A stretch of 64,000 nucleotides of DNA, taken from contig NZ_CP049259.1 of assembly GCF_011047315.1 (NCBI RefSeq), positions 620,001-684,000 on the forward strand, given 5' to 3'. The position numbers and the translations under genes are program-made. Shown here in pieces: positions 42,629-51,807 of the stretch. Source of the stretch: Altererythrobacter sp. BO-6 (lineage in GTDB: Bacteria; Pseudomonadota; Alphaproteobacteria; Sphingomonadales; Sphingomonadaceae). Positions within the stretch are counted from its first letter, which is position 1; the number at the start of each line of letters is the position of its first letter. A model generated the notes under the pieces. The model saw nothing but the letters and a program-made list of their open reading frames with translations. It did not search any database and was not told the DNA's origin.

Positions 42629-44260
42629 CTAACGGTCAAGTGCCCCGGCAATCAGCTTACGGCTGTTTTCGACCCCGTAAAGCGCGATGAAGCTGCCCAT
42701 CCGCGGCCCCTGTTCGCTGCCGAGCAAGGTTTCATAGAGACACTTGAACCAGTCGCGCAGGTTTTCGAAGCCAAATTCCTCACGCTTGCCGATTTCGTAG
42801 ACGATGGTCTGGATTTCCTCGGCCGGCATATCCGGCGCGATCACCTGCAAGGCGCAGTCGAGCGCCTTCAGCGCATCGCGCTCCCCGTCAACGGGTGCGC
42901 GCTTTTTCAGCGTCGGCGCCACGAATTCGCGGTTATAGGCAAGCGCCGTCCCCACCAGCACGTCAAGTTCCGGATGCTTCGCCGGATCGGCATCCTCGAC
43001 ATAGTTGGCGAGATAGGACCATACGGCTTCGCGATCCGCCTCGGCCCCCAGCACGCCCACCAGGTTCAGCAACAGTCCATAGGTCACCGGCAGCGTGTCG
43101 CCCGCGCCCGGCGCCTCCTCCGCCTGCCAGCCGCCGTTGGCGCGCAGCAGGTGCCACACCGGATTGCCGAGCTGCTTGTCGAGTTCCTGCGTGGGCAAAG
43201 CCGCGCGGAACTGCCAGTAATCGTCCACCGCGCGCGGGATCACCCCGACATGCAGGCTCTTCGCGCTCTTGGGATTGGGGAAGATGTAGAAGCCCAGGCT
43301 CTCTTCGCTGCCATAGCTCAGCCATTCCTCGATCGTCAGGCCATTGCCCTTGGACTTCGAGATCTTCTCGCCCTTCTCGTCGAGGAACAGTTCGTAGATC
43401 AGGCCTTCGGGCTTCCGCCCGCCAAGCACCTCGACGATCTTGCCCGACTGCACGCCGCTATCGGTCAGGTCCTTGCCGTACATCTCGTAATCGACGCCCA
43501 GCGAATACCAGCGCATCGCCCAGTCGACCTTCCATTGCAGCTTGGCCGTGCCGCCCAGAACGGTTTGCTCCACGCTCGCGCCATTCTCGTCCTGAAAGCG
43601 GACCAGCCCCGCCTCCGGATCGACCACTTCGACCGGCACCTGCAGCACGCGCCCGGTGCTGGGCGAGATCGGCAGGATCGGCGAATAGGTGCGGCGCCGC
43701 TCCTCACGCAGCGTCGGCAGCATGATGTCGAGGATCGCCTGGTTCTTGCGCAACACCTGCTTCAGCGCCGCATCGAACCGGCCCGAATTGTACATGTCGT
43801 TCGCGGCGATGAACTCGTAATCGAAGCCGAACCGGTCAAGGAAGGCGCGCAGCATGGCATTGTTATGCGCCGCAAAGCTCTCATGCCCCTTTTCGAAGGG
43901 ATCAGGAATGCGGCTGAGCGGCTTGCCCAGATGCTTCGCCAGCAGCGCCTGGTTGGGCACATTGTCGGGCACCTTGCGCAGCCCGTCCATGTCGTCGCTG
44001 AAGGCCACCAGCCGCGTTTTGCCGTCTTCGGGCTTCGCGCCGATCATCGCTTCGAATGCGCGGCGCACCAGCGTGGTCCGCAGCACTTCCTGGAAGGTGC
44101 CGATATGCGGCAGGCCGGACGGGCCATAGCCGGTTTCGAACAGCACCGGGCTGCCATCGGGCTTCACCCCGTCGGGATAGCGTTTGAGCAGCCGCTGCGC
44201 CTCCTGGAAGGGCCAGGCCTTGTTGACGCGTGCAGCGGCGATCAGATCATTCATGCTCAT
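42629..44260 (-). CDS. lysK: Class I lysyl-tRNA synthetase
   Basis: 543 residues from the ATG at 44260 (MSMND; ATG at 44254 is a close alternative). This is the archaeal-type LysRS with a Rossmann fold: PHIGTF at about 51-56 and EKISKSKG (about residue 325) are the class I HIGH and KMSKS signatures, and the helical-bundle C-terminal half includes YLANYVEDADPAKH. It charges tRNA-Lys with lysine. Class I enzymes replace class II LysS in most alphaproteobacteria, so this is normal in this lineage. Confidence 0.96.
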   Translation of the reverse strand: MSMNDLIAAARVNKAWPFQEAQRLLKRYPDGVKPDGSPVLFETGYGPSGLPHIGTFQEVLRTTLVRRAFEAMIGAKPEDGKTRLVAFSDDMDGLRKVPDNVPNQALLAKHLGKPLSRIPDPFEKGHESFAAHNNAMLRAFLDRFGFDYEFIAANDMYNSGRFDAALKQVLRKNQAILDIMLPTLREERRRTYSPILPISPSTGRVLQVPVEVVDPEAGLVRFQDENGASVEQTVLGGTAKLQWKVDWAMRWYSLGVDYEMYGKDLTDSGVQSGKIVEVLGGRKPEGLIYELFLDEKGEKISKSKGNGLTIEEWLSYGSEESLGFYIFPNPKSAKSLHVGVIPRAVDDYWQFRAALPTQELDKQLGNPVWHLLRANGGWQAEEAPGAGDTLPVTYGLLLNLVGVLGAEADREAVWSYLANYVEDADPAKHPELDVLVGTALAYNREFVAPTLKKRAPVDGERDALKALDCALQVIAPDMPAEEIQTIVYEIGKREEFGFENLRDWFKCLYETLLGSEQGPRMGSFIALYGVENSRKLIAGALDR

Positions 44261-44570
44261 GCGCGCAGCCTGTTGCGCATGCGCGCGCATGTTGCAAGCG
44301 CGAACACCGGGGATGGAACACCGAAGCTACCTTTTTGAAAAAAACAGCGGTGCTGATTCCCTGTTTCTTATGAATGGTTTGTGCCGATTTTCCTGCCTTT
44401 TGGTGTAACTTTCGGCAAGGTCCGTGTTCCAAGGGTTTGCTTCGCGACATGGCACGGAATCTACCGGGCGAAGTCCGAGTAGGAAAATGCGCGCATTGTC
44501 CCGCGCGACAGGTCGATAAGTGGCTTGCCGCGCTTGCCAGCTGTTCGCGCTGCGTTCTATCGCTAGCACG

Positions 44571-47319
44571 GTGACCGCGCCCCTGCCCCTTCCCGCCCTG
44601 CACGCCAGCCATTCGGGCACCTGGCTCAAAACCGCGAACGGTCCGACGCAGACGGTTTCGAAGGGTGACGCAATCATGGCGGCGGCGGATACCCCGCTGC
44701 TGCTGCTCAATGCGCCGCTGGTGGCGAACCGGCTGGGTTATCCCGATCTGTCGGGGCTCGACCTGTTGGAACTGTTCGCTTTCGTCCATCCAGCGCGGTT
44801 CTGCGTGCCGACGCCGCGCGGGCTGGCCGAAGCGCTGGGACTGGAGGAGCCGCAGGGTGACGAACACGTGCCCGCCCTGCTGCAGGCAGCCGCCGGTGTG
44901 CTGATCGCCACCTGCGAAAGCGCCGAATGGGCCGAGCGCGAAGGGGCATGGAGTGCGCTGCAGAACCTTGTCCGGCTGCGCTGGCCCTGGGCGCAGGTGC
45001 TTAGCCCGCATATCGCGAAGCCCGAACGCGCGGAGAAATGGCTGTTTTCCAAGCTGCCCGAATGGGAAGAAGCGCCTGAGCGCCCCGCCCCGCGGCAAGT
45101 GGAGTTGCCAGCCGATGCGGTGCTGGAGCGGCTTGATGCGCTGACCGGCGCCGATGCCGAAAAGCGCGAGGGCCAGCGGGCCTATTCGCGCGATGCGGCC
45201 AAGGTGTTCGCCCCGCGTGACCGGCGCGACAATCCGCACCCTGCTGCTGGCGCAGGCCGGCACCGGGATCGGCAAGACGCTCGGCTATCTCGCCCCGGCA
45301 TCGCTATGGGCCGAGCAATCGGGCGGCACGGTGTGGGTATCGACCTATACCAAGAACCTGCAGCGCCAGCTGCGGCAGGAAAGCCGCCGCGCCTGGCCTG
45401 CCCGGCGGTCGGACGGCTCACGGCCGGTGGTGGTGCGCAAGGGGCGCGAAAATTACCTTTGCCTGCTCAACCTTGAAGATGCGCTGCAAGGCGGCTTTGC
45501 CGGCAATGCCGCGATCCTGGCGCAGCTGGTGGCGCGCTGGGCGGCGTTCAGCCAGGACGGGGACATGATCGGCGGCGATCTGCCCGGCTGGCTGGGCACG
45601 CTGTTCCGCAAGCGCGGGATTGCCGCGCTTACCGACCAGCGCGGCGAATGCGTCTATGCCGGATGCCCGCATTACCGGAAATGCTTTATCGAACGCGCTG
45701 CACGCAGCTCTGCCCAGGCCGACCTAGTCATCGCCAATCATGCGCTGGTGATGGTCAATGCCGCGCGCGGACGGGACCACGCACAGCGCCCCACCCGCAT
45801 CATCTTCGACGAAGGGCATCACGTGTTCGAAGCGGCGGATTCGACCTTCGCGGCGACGCTTAGCGGGCAGGAAGCGATCGAACTGAGGCGCTGGATCGTC
45901 GGCCCGGAAAAGAAGAACCGCGGTCGCCGCCGGGGGCTGGCGGCGCGGCTGGCCGATGTTGCGAGCTATGACGAGGCGGGCGGAATTGCCGTGGAAGCGG
46001 CGGTGGAGGCAGCCCACGCCCTGCCCGCTGACGGATGGCTCCAGCGGCTCAACGAAGGCGCGCCGTCCGGCCCGGTCGAAGCGCTGCTGGCGCAGGTGCG
46101 CAGCGCCACCTATGCCCGCGACGAATCCGGAGGACAGGAGGCGGGCTACGGCATCGAGACCGAAGCCGCCTCGCTGCCCGGCGAATTGATCGAAGCGGCG
46201 GGCGAAGCGCAGGAAGCGCTCGCCGCGATCCGCGCCCCCTTGATGAAGCTCGCCACGCGGCTCGAGGCGGTGCTGGAAGACGCGCCTGACTGGCTCGATA
46301 CACAAGGCCGCGCGCGGATCGAAGGGGCGCGTTATTCGCTCAGCTGGCGGATCGATACGCTGGCAGCATGGGAAGCCTTGCTAGACCGGCTGGGCGGCCC
46401 GGCGGACCCCGAATTCGTCGATTGGCTGGCGGTCGATCGCAGCGATGCGCGCGAGTTCGACATCGGCATTCACCGCCGCTGGCTCGACCCGATGAAGCCC
46501 TTTGCCAAGGTCGTGCTCGAACCCGCGCATGGCGTGATGCTGACCAGTGCCACGCTGACCGATCGCGGCGAGGCCGGGCCGGAATGGGACAGCGCGCTGG
46601 CCCGTTCAGGCGCGAACCACCTCGATGCGCCAGCGCTGACGACCACCGCCGAAAGCCCGTTCGACTATGCGGCGCGGGCCGAAGTGCTGATCGTGACGGA
46701 CATCAAGAAGGGAGACCTGCCTGCGCTGGCGGGCGCCTATGCGCGGCTGATCGAGGCCTCGGGCGGCGGACTGCTGGGCCTGTTCACCGCGATCAGGCGG
46801 CTACGCGCGGTCCATGGCCGCATCGCTGACCGCCTCGCGCGCGCCGGGTTGCCACTTTACGCCCAGCATGTCGATCCGATCGACACAGGCACGCTGGTTG
46901 ACATCTTCCGTGACGATCCGCGCGCGTCGCTGCTCGGCACCGATGCGCTGCGTGACGGGGTTGACGTGCCGGGCCATTCGCTGCGCTGCGTGGTGATGGA
47001 ACAGGTGCCCTGGCCGCGCCCCGACATCCTCCACAAGGCGCGACGGCTGGCAGGCGGCGGCAGCGCCTATGATGACCGGATCATCCGCGCACGGCTGGCA
47101 CAGGCATTCGGGCGGCTGATCCGCAGCAAGGACGACGCCGGTCATTTCATCATGCTGTCATCCGCATTCCCCAGCCGCCTGCTGAGCGCCTTCCCGCGCG
47201 GCACGCCGGTGCTCCGCTTGACGCTTGAGGAAGCTTTACAACGCGTCGCCAGTGGTGTTTCGGGTGATCGCGCAGCACAGCCCGAATTCAACGGCCCTTA
47301 CTCAGAGGAAGCCTCCTGA
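44571..47319 (+). pseudogene. DinG/YoaA-type ATP-dependent helicase, frameshifted
   Basis: The protein is split over two frames. The N-terminal part (GTG at 44571, TAPLPLPALHASH through KVFAPRDRRDNPH) runs to 45240; the C-terminal part (LLLAQAGTGIGKTLGYLAP to the stop at 47319) continues in the +1-shifted frame. Homologues read through the join as ...NPH-LLLAQAGTG; removing one C of CCC at 45239-45241 restores this. The helicase has a P-loop GTGIGKT, a 4Fe-4S cysteine set (one Cys in LCLLN, then CVYAGC and RKC), DEGHH box and GTDALRDGVDVPG motif of the XPD/DinG superfamily. It is either a sequencing error or a recently disabled gene. phosphohistidine phosphatase follows 1 bp after. Confidence 0.9.
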
Positions 47320-47320
47320 C

Positions 47321-47848
47321 GTGAAACTTCTCGGTCTTTTTCGTCACGCCAAATCCGATTGGGACGACATGGCCAAGCGCGATTTCGACCGCGGGCTGAA
47401 CGAGCGCGGGCGCAAGGGGGCCGCGCTGATGGGTGACTATATCCGCAAGCATGGCGTCAAATGGGATGCGATCGTCGCCAGCCCCGCGGTGCGCAACCGC
47501 GAGACGATGGCAGCGGCCATGCCGGATGCCAAGGTAAGCTTTGACGACCGGCTCTATCTCGCCAGTTCGGACACGATCCTGGAAACGATCGCCGATCACG
47601 GCGGCGAAGGCCGCAGTGTGCTGGTCTCAGGCCACAACCCCGGCATGCAGGACGTGCTGTTCGACCTGGTGCCGCACGCCAATGAAAACGAACTGTTCTT
47701 CGAAGCGGCGCGCAAGTTCCCGACCGCGTCTTTCGCGGTGCTGGAGCTCGACATCGACAAATGGTCCGATCTCAAGCCGAGCGTAGGCAGGCTGGTTCAC
47801 TTTGCCCGCCCGCGCGATCTTGATCCTGAACTGGGCCCGGAAGACTAG
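47321..47848 (+). CDS. SixA-like histidine phosphatase
   Basis: 175 residues from the GTG at 47321, chosen because it begins KLLGLFRHAKSDWDD: the RHAK (RHG-type) catalytic box belongs at residue 8. VASPAVRNRETMAAAMP and the second His in LVSGHNPGMQDVLFDL complete the phosphohistidine site. SixA-type enzymes remove phosphate from histidine phosphotransfer proteins. The stop overlaps that of soxR by 4 nt (convergent). Confidence 0.9.
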   Translation: MKLLGLFRHAKSDWDDMAKRDFDRGLNERGRKGAALMGDYIRKHGVKWDAIVASPAVRNRETMAAAMPDAKVSFDDRLYLASSDTILETIADHGGEGRSVLVSGHNPGMQDVLFDLVPHANENELFFEAARKFPTASFAVLELDIDKWSDLKPSVGRLVHFARPRDLDPELGPED

Positions 47849-48303
47849 CGCTCGACGATCACCTGGCGCGGGCCGGGGCCTTGCGCGCCCAGATGGTCAT
47901 CCTTGTTGAACAGTTCGCAATAGCGCAGGCTCAGGCAGCCGCAGCCGATGCAGCCGTCCAGCTTATCCCGCGTGCGTTCAAGTTGCGCGATCTTGGCGTC
48001 CAGCTGGTCCCGGATCGACTGGCTGATCGCCTGCCAGTCCTGCGCGGTGGGCGTGCGGCCATGTGGCAGCTTGGCCAGCTCGGCCTCGATCTCGGACAAG
48101 GCCAGGCCCAGTTGCTGCGCGATCAGGATGAAGCTTATCCGCCGGATATCGCTGCGCAGGAAGCGCCGCTGGTTGCCGCTGGTGCGGACCGGCTCGACCA
48201 ACCCTTTTTCCTCGTAAAAGCGGATCGCCGAGACCGCGAGGCCGGTCCGCCGGGCGAGTTCGCCAATCGGCAGAAGGTCCGTAGTGCGCAGGCGTGTGTG
48301 CAT
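47845..48303 (-). CDS. soxR: Redox-sensitive transcriptional activator SoxR
   Basis: 152 residues from the ATG at 48303. MerR-type helix-turn-helix: LLPIGELARRTGLAVSAIRFYEEKGLVEP, with the QRRFLRSDIRRI segment and a long dimerisation helix. The [2Fe-2S] cysteines are intact as C118-x2-C121-x-C123-x5-C129 (CIGCGCLSLRYC). Oxidation of the cluster by redox-cycling compounds activates target promoters. It is divergent from a VOC gene; a SoxR-box sits between them. Confidence 0.96.
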   Translation of the reverse strand: MHTRLRTTDLLPIGELARRTGLAVSAIRFYEEKGLVEPVRTSGNQRRFLRSDIRRISFILIAQQLGLALSEIEAELAKLPHGRTPTAQDWQAISQSIRDQLDAKIAQLERTRDKLDGCIGCGCLSLRYCELFNKDDHLGAQGPGPRQVIVER

Positions 48304-48351
48304 GTAACCGCTCCTGATGCGTAGCCGGATGACTCCGCATTTAATCCTTGA

Positions 48352-48369
48352 CCTCAAGTTAGCTTGAGA
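48352..48369. promoter_or_regulatory. SoxR-box operator
   Basis: CCTCAAGTTAGCTTGAGA is almost identical to the E. coli soxS operator (CCTCAAGTTAACTTGAGG). The CTCAAG/CTTGAG half sites are exact. It is centred in the soxR/VOC gene intergenic region, about 50 bp from the soxR start and 80 bp from the VOC start. A TTGACC -35-like box at 48348 overlaps its left edge. Confidence 0.85.
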
Positions 48370-48446
48370 TTGCACCTTGGGCAAGCAGGGTGATTCGGTT
48401 GGCCTCCAGCCAAGCCGCTAGTCGCCTGAGAACAAGGAGAATTTTC

Positions 48447-48830
48447 ATGCCCACCGGCCACCTTGAACACGTCAATCTTTCCGTTACCGACCCTGATCGC
48501 AGCGCCAGGCTGATGCACGACCTGTGCGGCTGGAAAGAACGATGGCGCGGGCCGAGCCAGAAGTACGGCTGGTCGCTCCATGTCGGTGCCGCTCACGATT
48601 ATATCGCCTTCTACACCGGCGATCATGTCAAGGGCGGTTACAGCAAGGGCGCTCCGCTCAACCATGTCGCCGTCACCGTCGACGATCTCGACGCAGCCGA
48701 ACGGGCCGTGATCACTCATGGACTGAAACCCTTTGGCCATGACGACTACGAACCCGGAAGACGCTTCTATTTCTTCGACTGGGACGGGATCGAGTTCGAA
48801 GTGGTCAGCTATGCGGAGGAAAAGCCATGA
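48447..48830 (+). CDS. VOC (glyoxalase/bleomycin resistance) family protein, likely SoxR target
   Basis: 127 residues from the ATG at 48447 with AAGGAG upstream. The vicinal oxygen chelate fold shows HLEHVNLSVTDPDRSARLMHD in the first half, LNHVAVTVDDLDAAERAV and the metal Glu in DGIEFEVVSY at the end. Family members are metal enzymes or antibiotic-binding proteins. Placement behind a SoxR box suggests induction by redox-cycling compounds such as quinones or phenazines. A 48-codon frame starts on its stop codon (ATGA). Confidence 0.9.
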   Translation: MPTGHLEHVNLSVTDPDRSARLMHDLCGWKERWRGPSQKYGWSLHVGAAHDYIAFYTGDHVKGGYSKGAPLNHVAVTVDDLDAAERAVITHGLKPFGHDDYEPGRRFYFFDWDGIEFEVVSYAEEKP

Positions 48831-48973
48831 ACGAGCCGATCCTGCGCGAACCCATGTTCGGCCCGGTTGCAAATCGCGCACGTGCTGTCAAAGATGACCC
48901 GACGAAACCCATCGAAGGAACAAAGACTTGCGCGCATCCAGAATCTCCGCCGCCGTTACCCTCGCCCTCCTGA
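48827..48973 (+). CDS. Small ORF coupled to the VOC gene
   Basis: 48 codons, beginning with ATG that overlaps the VOC stop (ATGA), with a strong GGAGGA 6 nt upstream. Its product starts MNEPILREPMFGPVANRARAV and ends in a Pro/Ser-rich tail. The last third overlaps the start of the amidohydrolase gene in another frame (48928). No homologue is known to me; translation is only suggested by the coupling and the Shine-Dalgarno. Confidence 0.4.
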   Translation: MNEPILREPMFGPVANRARAVKDDPTKPIEGTKTCAHPESPPPLPSPS

Positions 48974-50205
48974 GCCTGGCCTCGGCCCCGGCCGCAGCGG
49001 AAACCACCTATGTCACCGGTGACCGGATGCTCGATGTCGAAACCGGACGTTACATTGCCGCACCGCTGATCGCGATCGAAGACGGAAAGGTCGTCAGCGT
49101 CACTTCGGGGGCCAAGGCACCAGAGGGCGCAGAGGTGATCGACCTTGCCGGTCACACCATCCTGCCGGGACTGATCGACATGCATGTGCATCTTGACGGG
49201 CGGCCCGAATATGGCGGCTATTCCGACCTGCAGTTTACCGATCGCTTTGCCACCGTGCTGGGCGTCGAGAATGCGCGGCGGATGCTGAATGCCGGTTTCA
49301 CCACCGTGCGTAATCTGGGCGATGGCGACTATAACGTTGCCGGGATCGACCAGGCGATCGAACAAGGATGGGTGCCCGGCCCGCGCATCGTCAACGCCAA
49401 TTACGCACTCGGCGCCACCGGCGGCCACTGTGACCAGACCTACCTGCCGCCCAGCTTCGATGCGAAAAGCCCTGCGGTAGGCGACAGCCCGGAAGAGCTG
49501 CGCAAGCGCGTGCGCGAACAGCGCAAATATGGCGCGGAAGTGATCAAGGTTTGCGCCACCGGCGGGGTGTTCTCGCGCAACACCGAACCCGGGCAACCGC
49601 AGCTGCGCGAAGAGGAATTGCGCGCCATCGCTGAAGAGGCGCATTTCTGGGGACTCAAGACCGCGGCCCACGCCCATGGCGCCGAAGGGATCAAGAATGC
49701 GATCCGCGCCGGGATCGACACGATCGAGCATGCCAGCCTGGTCGATGACGAAGGCATCAAGCTGGCCGTGCAGCGCGGCACCTATTTCAGCATGGACATT
49801 TACAACACCGACTACACCCAGGCGACCGGCAAGGCGAACGGCGTGCTGGAGGAAAACCTGCGCAAGGACCGCGAAATCGCGCAGATCCAGCGCGACAATT
49901 TCCGCAAGGCGCACAAGGCCGGCGTGAAGATGGTCTTCGCCAGCGATGCGGGGGTGATGCCGCATGAGGACGTGGGCGGCCAGTTCGGCGTGATGGTGGA
50001 ATACGGGATGACCCCGCTCGAAGCGATCCGTGCCGCCACCGTCAACGCCGCCGCAGCGCTGGGTCAATCGGGCAAGGTCGGCGTGATCAAGCCGGGCGCC
50101 TGGGCTGACCTGATCGCGGTTGACGGCGATCCGCTGGCCGATGTGGGCGAGCTCGCCGATGTCGATGCGGTTGTGAAAGGCGGCAGGTTGGTCAGCGCGG
50201 ACTAG
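48928..50205 (+). CDS. Secreted amidohydrolase family protein (Xaa-Pro dipeptidase/imidazolonepropionase-like)
   Basis: 425 residues from a TTG at 48928 with AAGGAA upstream; this gives a signal peptide (ISAAVTLALLSLASAPAAA). The TIM-barrel metal site is intact: IDMHVHLDG (H-x-H), IKVCATGGV (Lys carboxylate candidate), TAAHAHG and TIEHASL (His) and MVFASDAGV (Asp). The family hydrolyses amide or cyclic bonds of secreted or dietary substrates; relatives act as prolidases. The substrate is unproven. It follows the VOC gene and small ORF on the same strand and could share the SoxR-controlled transcript. Confidence 0.9.
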   Translation: MRASRISAAVTLALLSLASAPAAAETTYVTGDRMLDVETGRYIAAPLIAIEDGKVVSVTSGAKAPEGAEVIDLAGHTILPGLIDMHVHLDGRPEYGGYSDLQFTDRFATVLGVENARRMLNAGFTTVRNLGDGDYNVAGIDQAIEQGWVPGPRIVNANYALGATGGHCDQTYLPPSFDAKSPAVGDSPEELRKRVREQRKYGAEVIKVCATGGVFSRNTEPGQPQLREEELRAIAEEAHFWGLKTAAHAHGAEGIKNAIRAGIDTIEHASLVDDEGIKLAVQRGTYFSMDIYNTDYTQATGKANGVLEENLRKDREIAQIQRDNFRKAHKAGVKMVFASDAGVMPHEDVGGQFGVMVEYGMTPLEAIRAATVNAAAALGQSGKVGVIKPGAWADLIAVDGDPLADVGELADVDAVVKGGRLVSAD

Positions 50206-50217
50206 GAAAGGCGCGCG

Positions 50218-50844
50218 CTAAAGCAGGCTGCGCTGCGCGGCGGCGCCGCCTGCCCACGGCTGATCGGTGCGGTCGAGAGTGATCTCGCCTGGCCACGGGC
50301 GGCATAATGCGTGGGCCTCAACCGGTGAGCCACCGGTCCAGCCAGCGTAATCCTCTGCCGCCAGGATAACCGGCATCCGGGTGTGCACGTCGGCGGCAGC
50401 GCCGGCGGCATCGGTCATCACCATCGAATAGCAATCGCCCCATTCGTCGGACCGCCGCCAAACCCCCGCGCAGGCGAACAGCTCGGTTTCCGGCAGCGAC
50501 AGCCATGTGCGGGTCATGCGACCTTTGGGCCCCTCGGCTTCGGCCCAGGCAGTGATCGGGATCAGGCAGCGACGCTCCTCGAAACTGTGCCGCCAGAAGA
50601 AGCTGTCGAGCTTGTCGGTGCGGGTGTTGTTGACCGGCTTGGGTTTGAGCAGCTGCCCGCTCTTGCCCTTCATCTGCAGCGGGAAGCCCCAGTTCATCCG
50701 CTTCAACTCGCCGCCCGCCGCCACCAGACCGGGATAGCCGGGATAGACTTCCTCGCCGAAATTCGCGCCGCCCAGCGCATCGACCGCATCGAACCATTGA
50801 GCAACTTCGCTCGGCACCTTGGTCATGCGGTAGAGATTGCACAT
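50218..50844 (-). CDS. SOS response-associated peptidase (SRAP/YedK family)
   Basis: 208 residues starting MCNLYRMT: the second-position Cys is the catalytic residue in this family once the initiator Met is removed. Other conserved parts are NWGFP, KPVNNTRTDKL (Asn and Arg), RRCLIPITAWAEAEG (the Glu) and HTRMPVIL (the His). HMCES/YedK proteins attach to abasic sites in single-stranded DNA to shield them. It lies 15 bp after ubiA, same strand. Confidence 0.94.
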   Translation of the reverse strand: MCNLYRMTKVPSEVAQWFDAVDALGGANFGEEVYPGYPGLVAAGGELKRMNWGFPLQMKGKSGQLLKPKPVNNTRTDKLDSFFWRHSFEERRCLIPITAWAEAEGPKGRMTRTWLSLPETELFACAGVWRRSDEWGDCYSMVMTDAAGAAADVHTRMPVILAAEDYAGWTGGSPVEAHALCRPWPGEITLDRTDQPWAGGAAAQRSLL

Positions 50845-50859
50845 TTCCTGTTTCCTGCC

Positions 50860-51769
50860 CTACGCCCCAGCGTTCCCCACTATGAAGCACGCCGCCGCCA
50901 TCAGCGCGCCGGCCAACCGGTTCGAACGGAACCGGTCGAGCGGATTGGCCGGATCATCAGGGTCCAGCGTCGCTACCTGCCACATCAGGTGCAGCGCCAC
51001 CGGCAGCAGGGTCAACAACGCAATCCAGTCAGGCCGGTAAAGCCAGAAGCCCAGCCCCCACAGCACCACGGCACCAAGGTAGAACGACGCCACCCCGCCT
51101 CGCACGGCGCCGCCCAGCCGCAGCGCGGACGAGCGGATGCCGACCAGCGCATCATCCTCGCGGTCCTGCAGCGCGTAGATCGTGTCATAGCCCACCACCC
51201 ACAGCACGCTGCCGGCATAGACCGCCGCCAGCGTATCCCAGTTGTCGGCCCGCAATGCGATCCAGCCGACCGGCAGCCCCCAGGTGAAGACGAGGCCCAG
51301 CCACGCCTGCGGCCACCAGGTGATCCGCTTCATGAAGGGGTAGGCCGCGACCAGCGCCAGGCTGGCGAGCGCGACCAGCTGGGCTTGCCAGCGCAATTGC
51401 AGCAGGACGATCAGGCCAATGAGGCATAGTGCGAAAAGCCAGCCCCACGCGAGTTTGCGCGACACGCGCCCGCTGGCCACCGGACGGACTGCGGTGCGCG
51501 CCACCTGCCGGTCAAGATCGGCATCAACGATATCATTGTAGACGCAGCCCGCGCCGCGCATCGCCACGCTTCCCAGCAGCAACCAGGCGGCGAGCGCCCA
51601 CTCCGGCCCGGCCCCCCGCCAGCCATACGCCCCACAGGCACGGCCAGAACAGCAGCCACCAGCCGATCGGCCGGTCGAACCGCGCCAGCTGCGCCAAGTC
51701 GCGTGGGCCCTGCGGCAGGCGCGCTATCAATCCGCGATGCTCGCTATCCGGGACGATCTGTTCGTTCAT
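50860..51769 (-). pseudogene. ubiA: 4-hydroxybenzoate polyprenyltransferase UbiA, frameshifted
   Basis: The N-terminal part (ATG at 51769, QLARFDRPIGWWLLFWPCLWGVWLAG) ends in the wrong frame in a run of six C (51612-51617 on the plus strand). Deleting one C restores GAGPEWALAAWLLLGSVAMRGAGCVYND, the continuous UbiA sequence expected. The rest has both Asp-rich motifs, NDIVDADLDRQ and YALQDREDD, and the usual eight or nine TM segments. It attaches the IspB-made chain to 4-hydroxybenzoate in ubiquinone synthesis. As ubiquinone is essential for respiration, an error in the sequence is more likely than true loss. Confidence 0.9.
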
Positions 51770-51807
51770 GCTTGCTCACTAGCCGTGCCCGCGCTTAGTG
51801 CAAAGCC

